Shown here: one piece after another, positions 25,721-34,850 of the stretch
Numbering within the stretch: position 1 is the stretch's first letter
Layout: each line of letters begins with the position of its first letter
Assembly: GCA_013388855.1 (NCBI GenBank)
Contig: JACAEM010000034.1
Location: 202,478 to 266,477 of the forward strand
DNA: 64,000 bases
Direction of reading: 5' to 3'
Source: Chloroflexota bacterium
GTDB lineage: Bacteria > Chloroflexota > Anaerolineae > Anaerolineales > Villigracilaceae
Translations under genes and position numbers: made by a program
Notes under the pieces: generated by a model
What the model saw: only the letters and a program-made list of their open reading frames with translations
Database searches by the model: none
Told to the model about the DNA's origin: nothing

Positions 25721-26620
25721 TTATCCGCTCCACACGCGCGAACCGAGCGCCGAGCGGATGAATTCCACCGCATGGATGGCGGTCTGGTTTTGCGCGTCGA
25801 GGATTGGGTTGACTTCGACCATATCCATGCCGATGAGTTTTCCCGTTTCCGCGACGACTTCGCAGGCAAGATGCGCCTCGCGGAATGATAATCCGCCGGG
25901 AACGGGCGTTCCCACACCCGGCGCGTGGCGCGGATCGAGCGCGTCCATGTCGAAGGAAAGGTAGACGCCGTCCACGTCGCGGGTTACGCGCTCGATGGCT
26001 TTTTCCAGCGCGGCGACCATGCCGATGCGGTCAATCTGTTCCATGCTCTGCACCATCACTCCGGCTTCGCGCAGATTGCGCTTTTCGCCGGGGTCGAGGT
26101 CGCGCGCTCCGATGACGGCGACCCGCCTCGGGTCTACAACAGGAGGCGTTTCCTCCCACAACGAAACTAGGCGCGGGTCGCCGAATCCACATAACGCTGC
26201 GAGCGGCATCCCGTGGATGTTCCCGGAGGGGGTTGTCTCGGCGGTGTTGAAATCGGCGTGCGCGTCCACCCAGATGACGCCAATCTTCTTGTGCTTCGCC
26301 GCACCGCGGATCGAACCGACTGACAAGCTGTGGTCACCGCCCAGCACCAACGGAAAGCGTCCGCCCTGGATGGATGTCGCCACCGCGCCTGCAACGCGAC
26401 GCCCCATCGGGATGATGCAATCGATATATTTGAGCCGCGGGTCGGTGATACTACACGTTTCCTGGATGGGCACTTCGATGTTGCCTTTGTCTTCGAGCGT
26501 ATATCCCAGGTCCCGAAGCCGTTGGTGAAGATGCGCGTATCGTATGGCGCTGGGACCCATATCCACGCCGCGGCGATCCGCGCCAAGGTCGATGGGCACA
26601 CCGATGATATCAATCTGCAT
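25721..26620 (-). CDS. rocF: Arginase
   Basis: A 299-residue ureohydrolase that hydrolyses arginine to ornithine and urea with two Mn ions. N-terminus IDIIGVPIDLGADRRGVDMG is arginase-like rather than agmatinase-like. Metal ligands are in GGDHSLSVG, WVDAHADFN and SFDMDALDP, and the substrate loop TPSGNIHGMPLA is complete. CAGGAG precedes the ATG. It follows the endonuclease IV gene by 17 bases. No other arginine catabolic gene is present. Confidence 0.93.
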   Translation of the reverse strand: MQIDIIGVPIDLGADRRGVDMGPSAIRYAHLHQRLRDLGYTLEDKGNIEVPIQETCSITDPRLKYIDCIIPMGRRVAGAVATSIQGGRFPLVLGGDHSLSVGSIRGAAKHKKIGVIWVDAHADFNTAETTPSGNIHGMPLAALCGFGDPRLVSLWEETPPVVDPRRVAVIGARDLDPGEKRNLREAGVMVQSMEQIDRIGMVAALEKAIERVTRDVDGVYLSFDMDALDPRHAPGVGTPVPGGLSFREAHLACEVVAETGKLIGMDMVEVNPILDAQNQTAIHAVEFIRSALGSRVWSG

Positions 26621-26637
26621 ACATTACTCCTGAAAAA

Positions 26638-27492
26638 TCATTCCTTCTCGCCGCTCACCTTCATCCACGCCTTTTTCATGTTGAGCGCATCCTCCTCCAT
26701 GATCGGGCTCTCGCACAGGATTCGTCCACCGCAGCCGAACTCCTTCAACACCTGGAACAGGTAATTGATCTTCAAATCGGACTCTCCCAATGCCAGGTGA
26801 TTCTTCTCGCCTTTGGGGCCGTACTCGATGCCTGAGAGGTGGATGTGGAGATGCTTCAACGCCTCCTTCCCCAACGCGGCTTGATATGCTTCGAGCAGCG
26901 ACGTCCACTCCTTGACCGAGTTCATCGTTCCATCGCCGGGACGCGCGTGCAGATGTGCGAAATCGAGGCATGGCTGCACGTTTCTGATGGCTTTGCTCAT
27001 CGCCAGCGTATCCTCCAGCGACCCCAACATCGCGGATTTGCCCATCGTCTCCGGTCGCAAAATGACCGGGTTCTTCGCCTTGCGCAATTCATCCGCAATA
27101 TCCTTCAGGCGCGGGATGGCAACCTTTAACACCTCAGCGGGGGGCTGTTCGAAATAAGAACCAGGGTGGAAGATGATGTCCGTGGCGCCTGCGAGGTTAC
27201 CGTAATGCGCCGCATCCTTGAGGCGTTTACGGGACTTGGGCCATTCCTCCTCGGTCGCGTTCAGATTGAAGAAATACGGTGCATGGACGCTCAACGAGAC
27301 TCCCTGTTTCGTTGCCGCCTGTTTGATTGCCGCGCAGGTCGCCTCGGTCACGCGTACCGATTGCACCCAGCCCAACTCGAACGCCGTCAACCCAATGGAT
27401 TTACTGAACTCGATCGCCCCGACCGAACCGCCCGGCTTCTTGGGCGTGCCGATGGGCGAACCGACTGTGCCAAATGAAAATGATAAAGCCAT
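26638..27492 (-). CDS. Endonuclease IV-like TIM-barrel protein
   Basis: A 284-residue AP-endonuclease-family-2 protein. HAPYFFNLN, IIFHPGSYF, RPETMGKSAMLGSLEDTL, CLDFAHLHAR and LHIHLSGIEYG carry the Zn ligands (His, Glu, Asp, His) of endonuclease IV. Archaeal-type Nfo proteins of this length look alike, so AP-site cleavage is likely, though sugar-isomerase relatives share the fold. Start 27492 has GGAG six bases upstream. Confidence 0.8.
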   Translation of the reverse strand: MALSFSFGTVGSPIGTPKKPGGSVGAIEFSKSIGLTAFELGWVQSVRVTEATCAAIKQAATKQGVSLSVHAPYFFNLNATEEEWPKSRKRLKDAAHYGNLAGATDIIFHPGSYFEQPPAEVLKVAIPRLKDIADELRKAKNPVILRPETMGKSAMLGSLEDTLAMSKAIRNVQPCLDFAHLHARPGDGTMNSVKEWTSLLEAYQAALGKEALKHLHIHLSGIEYGPKGEKNHLALGESDLKINYLFQVLKEFGCGGRILCESPIMEEDALNMKKAWMKVSGEKE

Positions 27493-27509
27493 AATATCTC
27501 CGATACCAT

Positions 27510-28229
27510 TCAAGGTATTTGCAGATTGATTTGTTTTTCACGGGCATATTCAACGATTTCATTTATAACGTCTACGGATGGCAAGTTTAGGTATAACATT
27601 TGACCGGTATCCTCATCAAAAACGAATCGTTGCCCAAAAAGGGGCTCACCAACAGGCAATTGGGCAATGGACATTTTGACACCTTGCAAGTCAAGCGGCT
27701 TTGCTTGTATCTCTTTCAAAGTTTTGTTGCGATTCGTACCCACCAGAATGGCGTAATGCCAATTGCCATCCTGACCATGCCATGAATACAATTCCATGCC
27801 CTTGAAAGCTGTATGCTCGGTACGCGTTATCTGCGGCGACAGCCCGAACCAATCATCAATCTTTTGCCACAACGGCGGCCCTAGAATCAGCAGCCCGATC
27901 AACACTGCCGACAACGCCGCAACCAATACCGCCGCCGCGCCCACATCCTTGCCCACTTTTGCCAGCGGGTGATGCACCGGGCTTGCCAGGTCCACGACCG
28001 CTTCGATGGAGGTATTGATGAATTCGGCGGTGAACACCATGGCAATTGCCAGCACAAGCACCGCCCAATCACGCGGAGGGAGTCCCAACCACAACCCCAA
28101 AACTATCACGATGGACGCGACCACGGAGTGGACCCACGCGTTGTGCTGGGTCTTGAGCACATATCCCCAGCCGCGAAAGGCATGTCCGAATGCGGCAATG
28201 CGGGAAGAAAAGAATTCTTTGATGGTCAT
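27510..28229 (-). CDS. dgkA: Diacylglycerol/undecaprenol kinase DgkA with extra C-terminal domain
   Basis: A 239-residue protein. Residues 1-128 are a DgkA membrane kinase: HAFRGWGYVLKTQHNAWVH, the catalytic EFINTSIEAVVDL, and the metal-binding VGKDVGAAAVLVAAL. Gram-positive-type members phosphorylate undecaprenol. After the third helix a soluble extension of about 110 residues begins (MELYSWHGQDGNWHYAIL), which normal 120-130-residue DgkA lacks and which I do not recognise. Start 28229 is preferred; a longer frame translates an extragenic repeat. The order pgpH-ybeY-dgkA is conserved in many bacteria. Confidence 0.88.
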   Translation of the reverse strand: MTIKEFFSSRIAAFGHAFRGWGYVLKTQHNAWVHSVVASIVIVLGLWLGLPPRDWAVLVLAIAMVFTAEFINTSIEAVVDLASPVHHPLAKVGKDVGAAAVLVAALSAVLIGLLILGPPLWQKIDDWFGLSPQITRTEHTAFKGMELYSWHGQDGNWHYAILVGTNRNKTLKEIQAKPLDLQGVKMSIAQLPVGEPLFGQRFVFDEDTGQMLYLNLPSVDVINEIVEYAREKQINLQIP

Positions 28230-28244
28230 AATTTTTCTTGCATA

Positions 28245-28328
28245 TGTCGCTCCGAGCGCAGCGGAGAGTCTCCCCTCCACCATAAAAAGAGACCCTTCAG
28301 TCGCAGCAAACGCTTTCTCAGAGTGACA
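28245..28328. repeat. 84-bp extragenic element with imperfect terminal inverted repeats
   Basis: Ends TGTCGCTCCGAG (28245-28256) and CTCAGAGTGACA (28317-28328) are inverted repeats with two mismatches, enclosing GAGAGTCTC and its near-complement GAGACCC. Such TGTC-CTC-GAG elements are widespread extragenic repeats. It separates ybeY from dgkA inside an operon. Confidence 0.55.
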
Positions 28329-28336
28329 TGCTTTCC

Positions 28337-28786
28337 TCAATCCTCACGAACTTGAATATCGCCCAGTCCGAGCGATTCCAGAATCTCCGCCTGCGCCTGC
28401 CACATCTTTGCCTTTTCCTCCGGCTCGGCGTGATCGTGTCCCAGCAAATGCAACACGCCGTGGACGACCAGAAGTTGCAATTCCGATTCCACAGGGTGAC
28501 CGGCTTTTGCCGCGCCTTTGACGGCATACGGCACCGAGATGATGATGTCGCCGATATAACGCGCTCCGGTATCCGGGTCGGTTTCGGAAGCGGGAAATGA
28601 GAGCACATCCGTTGGCGCGTCGATACCCAGAAAGTCCCGGTTTAACTCCCGGAGTCTTTCATCATCCTCCAGCACAATGGATAAATCCACATCACCCGGC
28701 GATTCTCTTTGATGGGTCAACGCCGCGTGTGCGGCGCGCTCGAACAATGAGGCAGGATAGTCGTATCCGGATTCGATATTGATCAT
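28337..28786 (-). CDS. ybeY: Endoribonuclease YbeY
   Basis: A 149-residue zinc-dependent RNase of rRNA maturation. The HGxLHLxGxDH motif is intact as HGVLHLLGHDH near residue 110, and the upstream LNRDFLGIDAPTDVLSFP is typical. The start overlaps the pgpH stop by ATGA (28783-28786). Confidence 0.96.
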   Translation of the reverse strand: MINIESGYDYPASLFERAAHAALTHQRESPGDVDLSIVLEDDERLRELNRDFLGIDAPTDVLSFPASETDPDTGARYIGDIIISVPYAVKGAAKAGHPVESELQLLVVHGVLHLLGHDHAEPEEKAKMWQAQAEILESLGLGDIQVRED

Positions 28787-30900
28787 TCTTTTTGCGGCGC
28801 GGTGACGATATTTTCCGTCGCCGCGCCTTCCTTGGGGTAGGTGATGCGCGGGTGATGTGTGCCGCGCAGGATGGTGACAAACGCTTCGGTAATAATGCTG
28901 AGGTCGCGCAAGGTCAGTTGTGTGTTGTCGAGCTGACCCTGTTTCTGAGCAATCTCGATGGTGGAGAGCACGAGTTTTCGAAGCGCCTCTTCGGTCTGCG
29001 GACGTTCGGCGCGGGCACGTGCCTCGGAACCGTCCGCCAGCATGAGCAGGGCGGTCTCGCGCGAACGCGGGCGTGGACCCGGATAGCGAAACTTTTCGAT
29101 ATCCACCTTAGTCGGGTCGCCGTTCGCCATTTCGAGCGCCTGATTGTACTGATAACGTGTGATCATCGTGCCGTGATGTTCGAGAATGAAATCGTCGATG
29201 CGGCGCGGCAACTTGTGTTTGCGCGCCAGCACCACCCCGTCCGGGACGTGCGCGATGATGGCAGCGGCGGCATCCGCCGGATCGATGTCCTCGTGCGTAT
29301 TCATCTGTCCCTGCGGCTGGTTCTCGATAAAGAACATCGGGTTCAGTGATTTGCCCACATCGTGGAACAATGCCCCGACGCGCGTGAGTAACGCGTCCGC
29401 GCCGATCAGTTCGGCGGCTTGTTCGGCAAGGTTCGCCACCTGCAGACTATGCTGGTATGTCCCCGGCGCGTGCCGCAGGAAAAATTGCAGTAACGGGAAA
29501 TCGGGGCGTGAAATCTCGATCAATTGCAACGCAGTCGTCAATCCCAGGCTTTGCGCCAGGAAATATTGCAACAACAACGCGATGCTCGAGGATGCCAGCC
29601 CGCTGAAGACGGCCGCGCCTGTGAGCTGGAGCAGGGCAACGCCGTCCGTCTGCGTGAAAGGCAGGCGGAACGCGATCAGCATGGCAATGCCCGCCCCCGC
29701 AATCGCCATGCCGGAGCGGAAGAACGTCCACACACGGCGCGCGGAGCCCAGTACCAGCACCCCGGTCAGAGAGGAGGCGAGAAAATATGGAGTAAGGTCG
29801 AGCGCGTTCGGCATGGCATATGGAACGAGCAGGGAAATCACCAGCGAGAACACGATCCCCGCCTCCACGCCGAACAGGGTGGCGATCAAAAGCCCAACAG
29901 CGGGCAGGGGAAACGCGTATGGCAGGACGGTCCGGTTTGGGATGGTGAGGCGCGCGCCAACGATGAAAACAATGAAAACGAGCGCAATCACAACGAGACT
30001 GCGCGCTTCGAACAGGAACTGCAGCCGCCGCCGTGAAAAATACAGGACCACATACCCGGCCATCATGACCACCAGCGCGCCCGCGCCGGCGTAGTCCTGC
30101 CAGGGATCGGCCTCTTCGATCAACCCAAATTTCTGCAACGCTTCGATCTGTGCGGCGGTCAAAACCTGCCCGCGCAGGACGATGATCTCGCCCGCCTTAT
30201 ATCCCTCCGTGACCGGCTCCACCGCCTCCCGCGCGGACCGTCTGGCGGCTTCTGTTAATTCCTCGCTATACACGCTGTTGGCGGTGACGTATGCCGTCAC
30301 TAATTCCGAGACAATGGCGGCCTGTTCCTCGTTCAACGACAGGCTGACGAACGACGGAACCAGCCGCCGGGCGGATTCGACATCCTGGTCACGGATCGTG
30401 CGTCGCATCACCTGCTCGAGCACACTCAGCGATTCCTGCTGGATGATGTCCCAGCGTGCAGGGGTCAGGGCGATAATTTTTTCGATGGTCTCCGATTTCA
30501 GGGTGATATCGTTCAACGCGGCGAGGTCGGAAATCTTTTGCTCGGGTGTGGAATTTTCGTCATCACGGACGAGGGCGATGTATTGCAGGGAGGCGCGCAA
30601 ACGCTCCATTTGACGGCGGGCAATCGAAGGGTCGGGGGAACCGTAAACCGGCGCGACGGCATTCTCAGCCATACGCTGAGCCTCCTCCGTCCGCACAGTG
30701 CTGTCGTACTCAAGGTCGTACGGAGCCTGGTACTCGTTCGGGGAAACCTCCCCCACCCGCAGGGAGACCACTGTCGGGTTTAACAGGAACGGCAGAACCA
30801 AAGCCCCATAGGAAATGATACTCACGAGGACAAGCAGGATAATCTGAAGCGTGCGGATGCGCGCTGGCGTGGGTCGGTGCCGCGCAGGTACGATCCCCAT
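28783..30900 (-). CDS. pgpH: PgpH-type 7TM-HD phosphohydrolase (c-di-AMP phosphodiesterase)
   Basis: A 705-residue membrane protein: an N-terminal helix, an extracellular 7TMR-HDED region (about 60-270), seven membrane helices (about 275-470), and a cytoplasmic HD domain (about 480-660) with HSLQVANLAEQAAELIG, ALFHDVGKSLNPMFF and later HHGTMITRY. In Listeria and others PgpH hydrolyses c-di-AMP. Gene order with ybeY and dgkA supports the assignment. In the common order yqeY-phoH-pgpH, phoH is absent here. Confidence 0.92.
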   Translation of the reverse strand: MGIVPARHRPTPARIRTLQIILLVLVSIISYGALVLPFLLNPTVVSLRVGEVSPNEYQAPYDLEYDSTVRTEEAQRMAENAVAPVYGSPDPSIARRQMERLRASLQYIALVRDDENSTPEQKISDLAALNDITLKSETIEKIIALTPARWDIIQQESLSVLEQVMRRTIRDQDVESARRLVPSFVSLSLNEEQAAIVSELVTAYVTANSVYSEELTEAARRSAREAVEPVTEGYKAGEIIVLRGQVLTAAQIEALQKFGLIEEADPWQDYAGAGALVVMMAGYVVLYFSRRRLQFLFEARSLVVIALVFIVFIVGARLTIPNRTVLPYAFPLPAVGLLIATLFGVEAGIVFSLVISLLVPYAMPNALDLTPYFLASSLTGVLVLGSARRVWTFFRSGMAIAGAGIAMLIAFRLPFTQTDGVALLQLTGAAVFSGLASSSIALLLQYFLAQSLGLTTALQLIEISRPDFPLLQFFLRHAPGTYQHSLQVANLAEQAAELIGADALLTRVGALFHDVGKSLNPMFFIENQPQGQMNTHEDIDPADAAAAIIAHVPDGVVLARKHKLPRRIDDFILEHHGTMITRYQYNQALEMANGDPTKVDIEKFRYPGPRPRSRETALLMLADGSEARARAERPQTEEALRKLVLSTIEIAQKQGQLDNTQLTLRDLSIITEAFVTILRGTHHPRITYPKEGAATENIVTAPQKE

Positions 30901-31007
30901 ATTAGTTCGACAGAATTAGCCGCGGATACAAAGAGGGATGACGAAGAATCTTTGAAATCTCCACAGGCTCAATGTTTTCCACGGTACATGCGGTTTCACA
31001 CATGAAA

Positions 31008-31457
31008 CTACTTCGGCTGGAGCAGTTCCCGCACGGTCGCGCTGACCATGTCATTCGGGGCACGGCCGGCAACCTTTGCCATGACGATCTTCATTACCTT
31101 GCCCATGTCGCCCGGACCCGCCGCCCCGGTCTCGGCGATGGCAGTTTGTACAAGGGCACGCAGTTCATCGGCAGGAATGGCTTTGGGCAGGAAGGCTTCG
31201 AGTACCCTGATCTCGGATTCGTTGGCTTCGATCAGGTCAGCGCGGTTGGCTTTTTTCGCCTCCTCCAGGGCTTCGCGGCGGTTCTTGACCTCCTTTTGGA
31301 GGAGGTTCGTAACCGCCAGATCGTCAAGTTCGACGCGTTTATCCACCTCCGCCTGCTTGATGGAGGCAAGCGCCATGCGCACCGTTCGTTTGCGGACCTC
31401 ATCTCCGCTTTTCATGGCTTCTTTCATGGATTCGTTCAGTTGAGTTTTGATGTTCAT
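31008..31457 (-). CDS. yqeY: GatB/YqeY domain protein
   Basis: A 149-residue YqeY protein, the small relative of the GatB tail domain. It begins MNIKTQLNESMKEAMKSGDE and has RMALASIKQAEVDKR, EIRVLEAFLPKAI and MGKVMKIVMAKVAGRA, all family hallmarks. Exact role unknown, probably tRNA-linked. TATAAT ends seven bases before ATG and no ribosome site exists. It lies just upstream of pgpH in the same direction. Confidence 0.94.
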   Translation of the reverse strand: MNIKTQLNESMKEAMKSGDEVRKRTVRMALASIKQAEVDKRVELDDLAVTNLLQKEVKNRREALEEAKKANRADLIEANESEIRVLEAFLPKAIPADELRALVQTAIAETGAAGPGDMGKVMKIVMAKVAGRAPNDMVSATVRELLQPK

Positions 31458-31464
31458 GACGAGG

Positions 31465-31470
31465 ATTATA
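31465..31470 (-). promoter_or_regulatory. -10 box of leaderless yqeY
   Basis: TATAAT, then CCTCGTC, then ATG 31457. No clear -35. Confidence 0.55.
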
Positions 31471-31510
31471 CTAGAGTTGAGAGAGGGAAAATATCAGGTT
31501 TTCGTTCAGG

Positions 31511-33112
31511 TCAACACTCGTACCTCGTCACCCTGTTTCTGCCCAGTCCCTTGGATCTGTACAGGGCTTTATCGGCGGCTTGCAGGATGGATTCTCCCGT
31601 CATCCCGTGTTGTGGAAAAGTCGCCACGCCCGCCGAAAAAGTGACCGAGAATTTCATCCCTTCATATTCCACCGCATATTCTGAAAAGGATTGCCGCCAC
31701 ATCTCGGCGCGTTCGTATCCAATCTCAAGCGAAGCGCCGGGCATGAGGATGACAAACTCCTCCCCGCCATACCGGCAGACCACATCGCCCTTTCGCGTGC
31801 GTTCCACAAGGAAATTTGCCATGGATTGCAGGACCACGTCGCCGCACTTGTGTCCATACGTATCATTGAAGACCTTGAAATTATCCACGTCAAGGATCAC
31901 CACAGAGACAGGCGTATGTTCCCGCTCGGCGCGGGCGACCTCCTTGTCCAGAAATTCCGCCAGGTAACGGCGGTTATACACGTTCGTCAGTGGGTCGCGG
32001 ATCGCCAGTTCCAATAGTTGCGCCCGCAGGATCTCGTTCTCCTGCAGTTTTTCCTTGAGGTCATTTTCCAATCGTTTATGTTCGGTGATATCATGTGCGA
32101 CGATGATGCGTCCCTCCAGTTTGTTGAACTGATTGTACAGGGCGGAGACGACCAGTTCGAGCATGCGCGGCGGATCGCCGGGGATTTGGATTTCCTCATG
32201 GGTCTCGTTCGAGATCAGGAAGCGGTTGATCAACTGAGGCCATTTGCGGAACACATCCAGCGGGTCTTTTCCGACGATATCCTCCAGGTTCCTGCCCAGC
32301 ATTCGCTGGGCGGTGGAATTTGCATCCAGTACCCGGTCGTGCGCGTCGACCACGAATACCATCTCAGGGATATACTCCAGCACCTTGTGCCGCGCAATGG
32401 GAACGAGGTCGAATAGATGCAGACCAAAGACCCCTCCACTGATCAGGAAGGCAGAAACCGTGAACGAGATCGGCGTCAGGTCGACCGAGGCGGAGAAAGA
32501 ATGAATGAACACCGGCGCGAATTGGTAAAAGATGTTAACCAGCAACGGAATCAGGACCGCCCCGATCAGGAGGAATAACTGTCTGCGATAAATGCTCCGG
32601 TATTGAATGAAACGCCAGATCAACAACCCCATCCCAACGAGATTTAATGTATACGCCTGAATCAGCCCGACCAGATACCAGGGACCGCGCTCGATGACCA
32701 GAGGTCCGCCGCTTTCGGAAACCGGGCGGACGGAGGAATAATAAAAATGAAACCAGTCATTGGAAAACAGGAAAACCAGCGCCACGGTTGGAATGACGAA
32801 CAGGAGCGCCCCAGTAAACACATTCAGCCATTTGTCAAGTTGTGTATATCGAACCGTGAAAAGAAGCCAGAATACCGGAACGGTCAGAATGCCGATATTC
32901 TCTATTTTCAGCCAGAAATATTTCACTTCAATATTCCCCGAGATCGTGATCATGGCATAACTGAACGCCCAGACCGCCAATCCAACCAGCATCCAGATCA
33001 TGGGAGTACGTCCCTGCGCCGGTTGTCTGCGACTCAACAGGACCGCAATCGCAAAAGCAATGATTGCATTCAAAATCAGAATGACCGAAAAAACGATCCA
33101 CTGTGTACTCAA
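31511..33112 (-). CDS. 7TM-PAS-GGDEF diguanylate cyclase
   Basis: A 533-residue sensor enzyme: seven N-terminal helices (about 1-225, histidine-kinase 7TM type), a PAS domain (about 235-345, EYIPEMVFVVDAHDRVLDAN), a short coiled coil (HKRLENDLKEKLQENEI), and a GGDEF domain (about 370-533). The active site is GGEEF in CRYGGEEFVIL, and the RKGD five residues before it is a good allosteric I-site, so product inhibition by c-di-GMP is expected. The frame starts with TTG at 33112. It stands alone after a terminator. Confidence 0.9.
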   Translation of the reverse strand: MSTQWIVFSVILILNAIIAFAIAVLLSRRQPAQGRTPMIWMLVGLAVWAFSYAMITISGNIEVKYFWLKIENIGILTVPVFWLLFTVRYTQLDKWLNVFTGALLFVIPTVALVFLFSNDWFHFYYSSVRPVSESGGPLVIERGPWYLVGLIQAYTLNLVGMGLLIWRFIQYRSIYRRQLFLLIGAVLIPLLVNIFYQFAPVFIHSFSASVDLTPISFTVSAFLISGGVFGLHLFDLVPIARHKVLEYIPEMVFVVDAHDRVLDANSTAQRMLGRNLEDIVGKDPLDVFRKWPQLINRFLISNETHEEIQIPGDPPRMLELVVSALYNQFNKLEGRIIVAHDITEHKRLENDLKEKLQENEILRAQLLELAIRDPLTNVYNRRYLAEFLDKEVARAEREHTPVSVVILDVDNFKVFNDTYGHKCGDVVLQSMANFLVERTRKGDVVCRYGGEEFVILMPGASLEIGYERAEMWRQSFSEYAVEYEGMKFSVTFSAGVATFPQHGMTGESILQAADKALYRSKGLGRNRVTRYEC

Positions 33113-33141
33113 GGAACAACCGCCTGTTCTTTACAAAAAAT

Positions 33142-33159
33142 CGACGGGTTCCCCCGTCG
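33142..33159 (-). terminator. Intrinsic terminator after hutI
   Basis: CGACGGG (33142-33148) pairs with CCCGTCG (33153-33159); the minus strand continues with ATTTTTTG. A second hairpin, CATGGGCG (33205-33212) with 33223-33230, lies between it and the hutI stop. Confidence 0.75.
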
Positions 33160-33239
33160 GTCGAATTGTACTATGCAGGTGATGAAACCTGCCGCAAAAA
33201 CGAACATGGGCGAGGTTCCTCCCGCCCATGCAAAATGAT

Positions 33240-34514
33240 TTATGCCGTCCGGTAATATCCCACATCCACCGAATAGACCTGTCCGCGCTTGATGACCTGC
33301 TTGACAAGGTTCGTCCCATAGCGGTAGCCGAGATGGCGGTAATCCGGCACGGAGAGGATGAGCATATCCGCCTGTTTGCCGACTTCGATGGAACCAATGG
33401 TATCGGCGCGGCGGATGGCATGCGCGGAATTGATCGTCGCGGCAGCGATGGCCTCGGCAGGAGTCAACTTCATCGTGCGGCATGCCAGGGCAATGACGAA
33501 CTGCATCGATTCGTTCCAGGTGGTGCCTGGGTTGCAATCGGTAGCGAGGGCGAAAATACCATCCGCATCGATGATCTTGCGAGCAGGCGTATAGTGATAT
33601 TCAGCAAGTCCGAAGGGCGTGCAGGGCAATGAAACTGCGACGGTATTCGATTTGCCCAACGCGGCGATGTCGGCATCGGATGTCTTCACCAGATGATCGG
33701 CGGATGCCGCGCCCAACTCGGCGGCAAGCGCCGCGCCGCCGAGATTATCGAACTCGTCAGCGTGGATCTTGAGCGGGAATCCCAGCGACCCAGCCCGGGT
33801 TAGAATCTGACGCGACTGTTCCAGGTTAAAGGCTTTGTTCTCGCAGAAGACATCCACAAACGGCAGGGGGCGGCGCGGTGCGTGCGTTTCCCACCACTCT
33901 TTGAGCATTGGCAGCATCGTCTCACACACGAGGTCGGTATAACCCTGCGGATCGTCTTTGAATTCGGGCGCAATGGCATGTGCGCCAAGGAACGTGGGAA
34001 TGATCTCAATCGGCGTTTCGTCGTCAACGGTGAGCAGGGCTTTGAGCAGGCGCAATTCAGTTGCGGTCTGCAAACCGTACCCTGTTTTGGCTTCGACGGT
34101 GGTGGTGCCGTGTGCAAACATGCGCAGGAGGCGCGGACGGGTCTGCGCGATAAGCGATTCGATGGAGGCGGTTCGCGTCGCGCGGACCGTGGAGAGGATC
34201 CCGCCGCCCTCGGCCAGAATCTCAAGATAAGGCTTGCCCGCCATTTTCATTTCGAACTCATTTGCCCTATCTCCCGCCCAAATGACGTGCGTGTGCGGGT
34301 CAACGAACCCCGGCATGACCACACATCGGTTGGCGTCGAGGGTGGGTTCGTTGGGATAGGAAGCGCGTAACTCGGTGGATGTGCCGACCGCGACGATCTT
34401 TTCATCGCGAACCACGACCGCGCCGTCTTCGATGATACCGAGCGTACCCAGGGCATGACCGCGCTGTGGTCCGCCCGCGAGGGTGAGGAGTTGGGAGGAG
34501 GAGTGGATGAGCAT
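33240..34514 (-). CDS. hutI: Imidazolonepropionase
   Basis: A 424-residue metal-dependent amidohydrolase that opens imidazolone-5-propionate to N-formimino-L-glutamate in histidine breakdown. VMPGFVDPHTHVIWAGDRANEF has the HxH pair, AKTGYGLQTATELRLL is a hutI signature, and KIHADEFDNLGGA plus ALATDCNPGTTW carry further ligands. hutH and hutU are not in the window, so the pathway is scattered or the gene is a lone member. Confidence 0.93.
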   Translation of the reverse strand: MLIHSSSQLLTLAGGPQRGHALGTLGIIEDGAVVVRDEKIVAVGTSTELRASYPNEPTLDANRCVVMPGFVDPHTHVIWAGDRANEFEMKMAGKPYLEILAEGGGILSTVRATRTASIESLIAQTRPRLLRMFAHGTTTVEAKTGYGLQTATELRLLKALLTVDDETPIEIIPTFLGAHAIAPEFKDDPQGYTDLVCETMLPMLKEWWETHAPRRPLPFVDVFCENKAFNLEQSRQILTRAGSLGFPLKIHADEFDNLGGAALAAELGAASADHLVKTSDADIAALGKSNTVAVSLPCTPFGLAEYHYTPARKIIDADGIFALATDCNPGTTWNESMQFVIALACRTMKLTPAEAIAAATINSAHAIRRADTIGSIEVGKQADMLILSVPDYRHLGYRYGTNLVKQVIKRGQVYSVDVGYYRTA

Positions 34515-34850
34515 GGGAGGTTCCGGTTTTCAGTGATAAGTGATCAGCAAGAAGTAAGGCAATTTAACCACAGATACAACTTAAAAGGCACAACGTAACC
34601 TTGACAAATATTTCGTTTCAACTTGCAGTCATATTTGCGCTACGACCATCCTCCTCAGTGACGAGACCGACTCCGATCTGACCATCCTCTTTGACCTGCA
34701 GGTGGTGGAGAGCCTGGCATTGTCATGCCGAGCAAAGCATTTCCGCCCATGAAAACCGACTCCCCGGCTACTCAGGGTGGCATAATATGCGGCTGCTTTT
34801 GGGAATTTGCCCGTTGGGATATTGATTTCAACTTGTTTTTGCCGGGAGCA
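34515..34850. other. Non-coding gap with a possible decayed coding scrap
   Basis: This 336-base stretch has no convincing gene. Near 34560-34600, ACCACAGATACAAC resembles dispersed AC-rich extragenic repeats. On the plus strand around 34640-34760 a short open frame (LSDETDSDLTILFDL and following) reads like coding sequence but is not recognised and has no start or neighbour. It may be a gene remnant. Confidence 0.3.

Noticed and set aside
34601..34640. TTGACA followed by AT-rich sequence as a promoter
   Set aside because: No -10 at 16-18 bases and no gene downstream on that strand.
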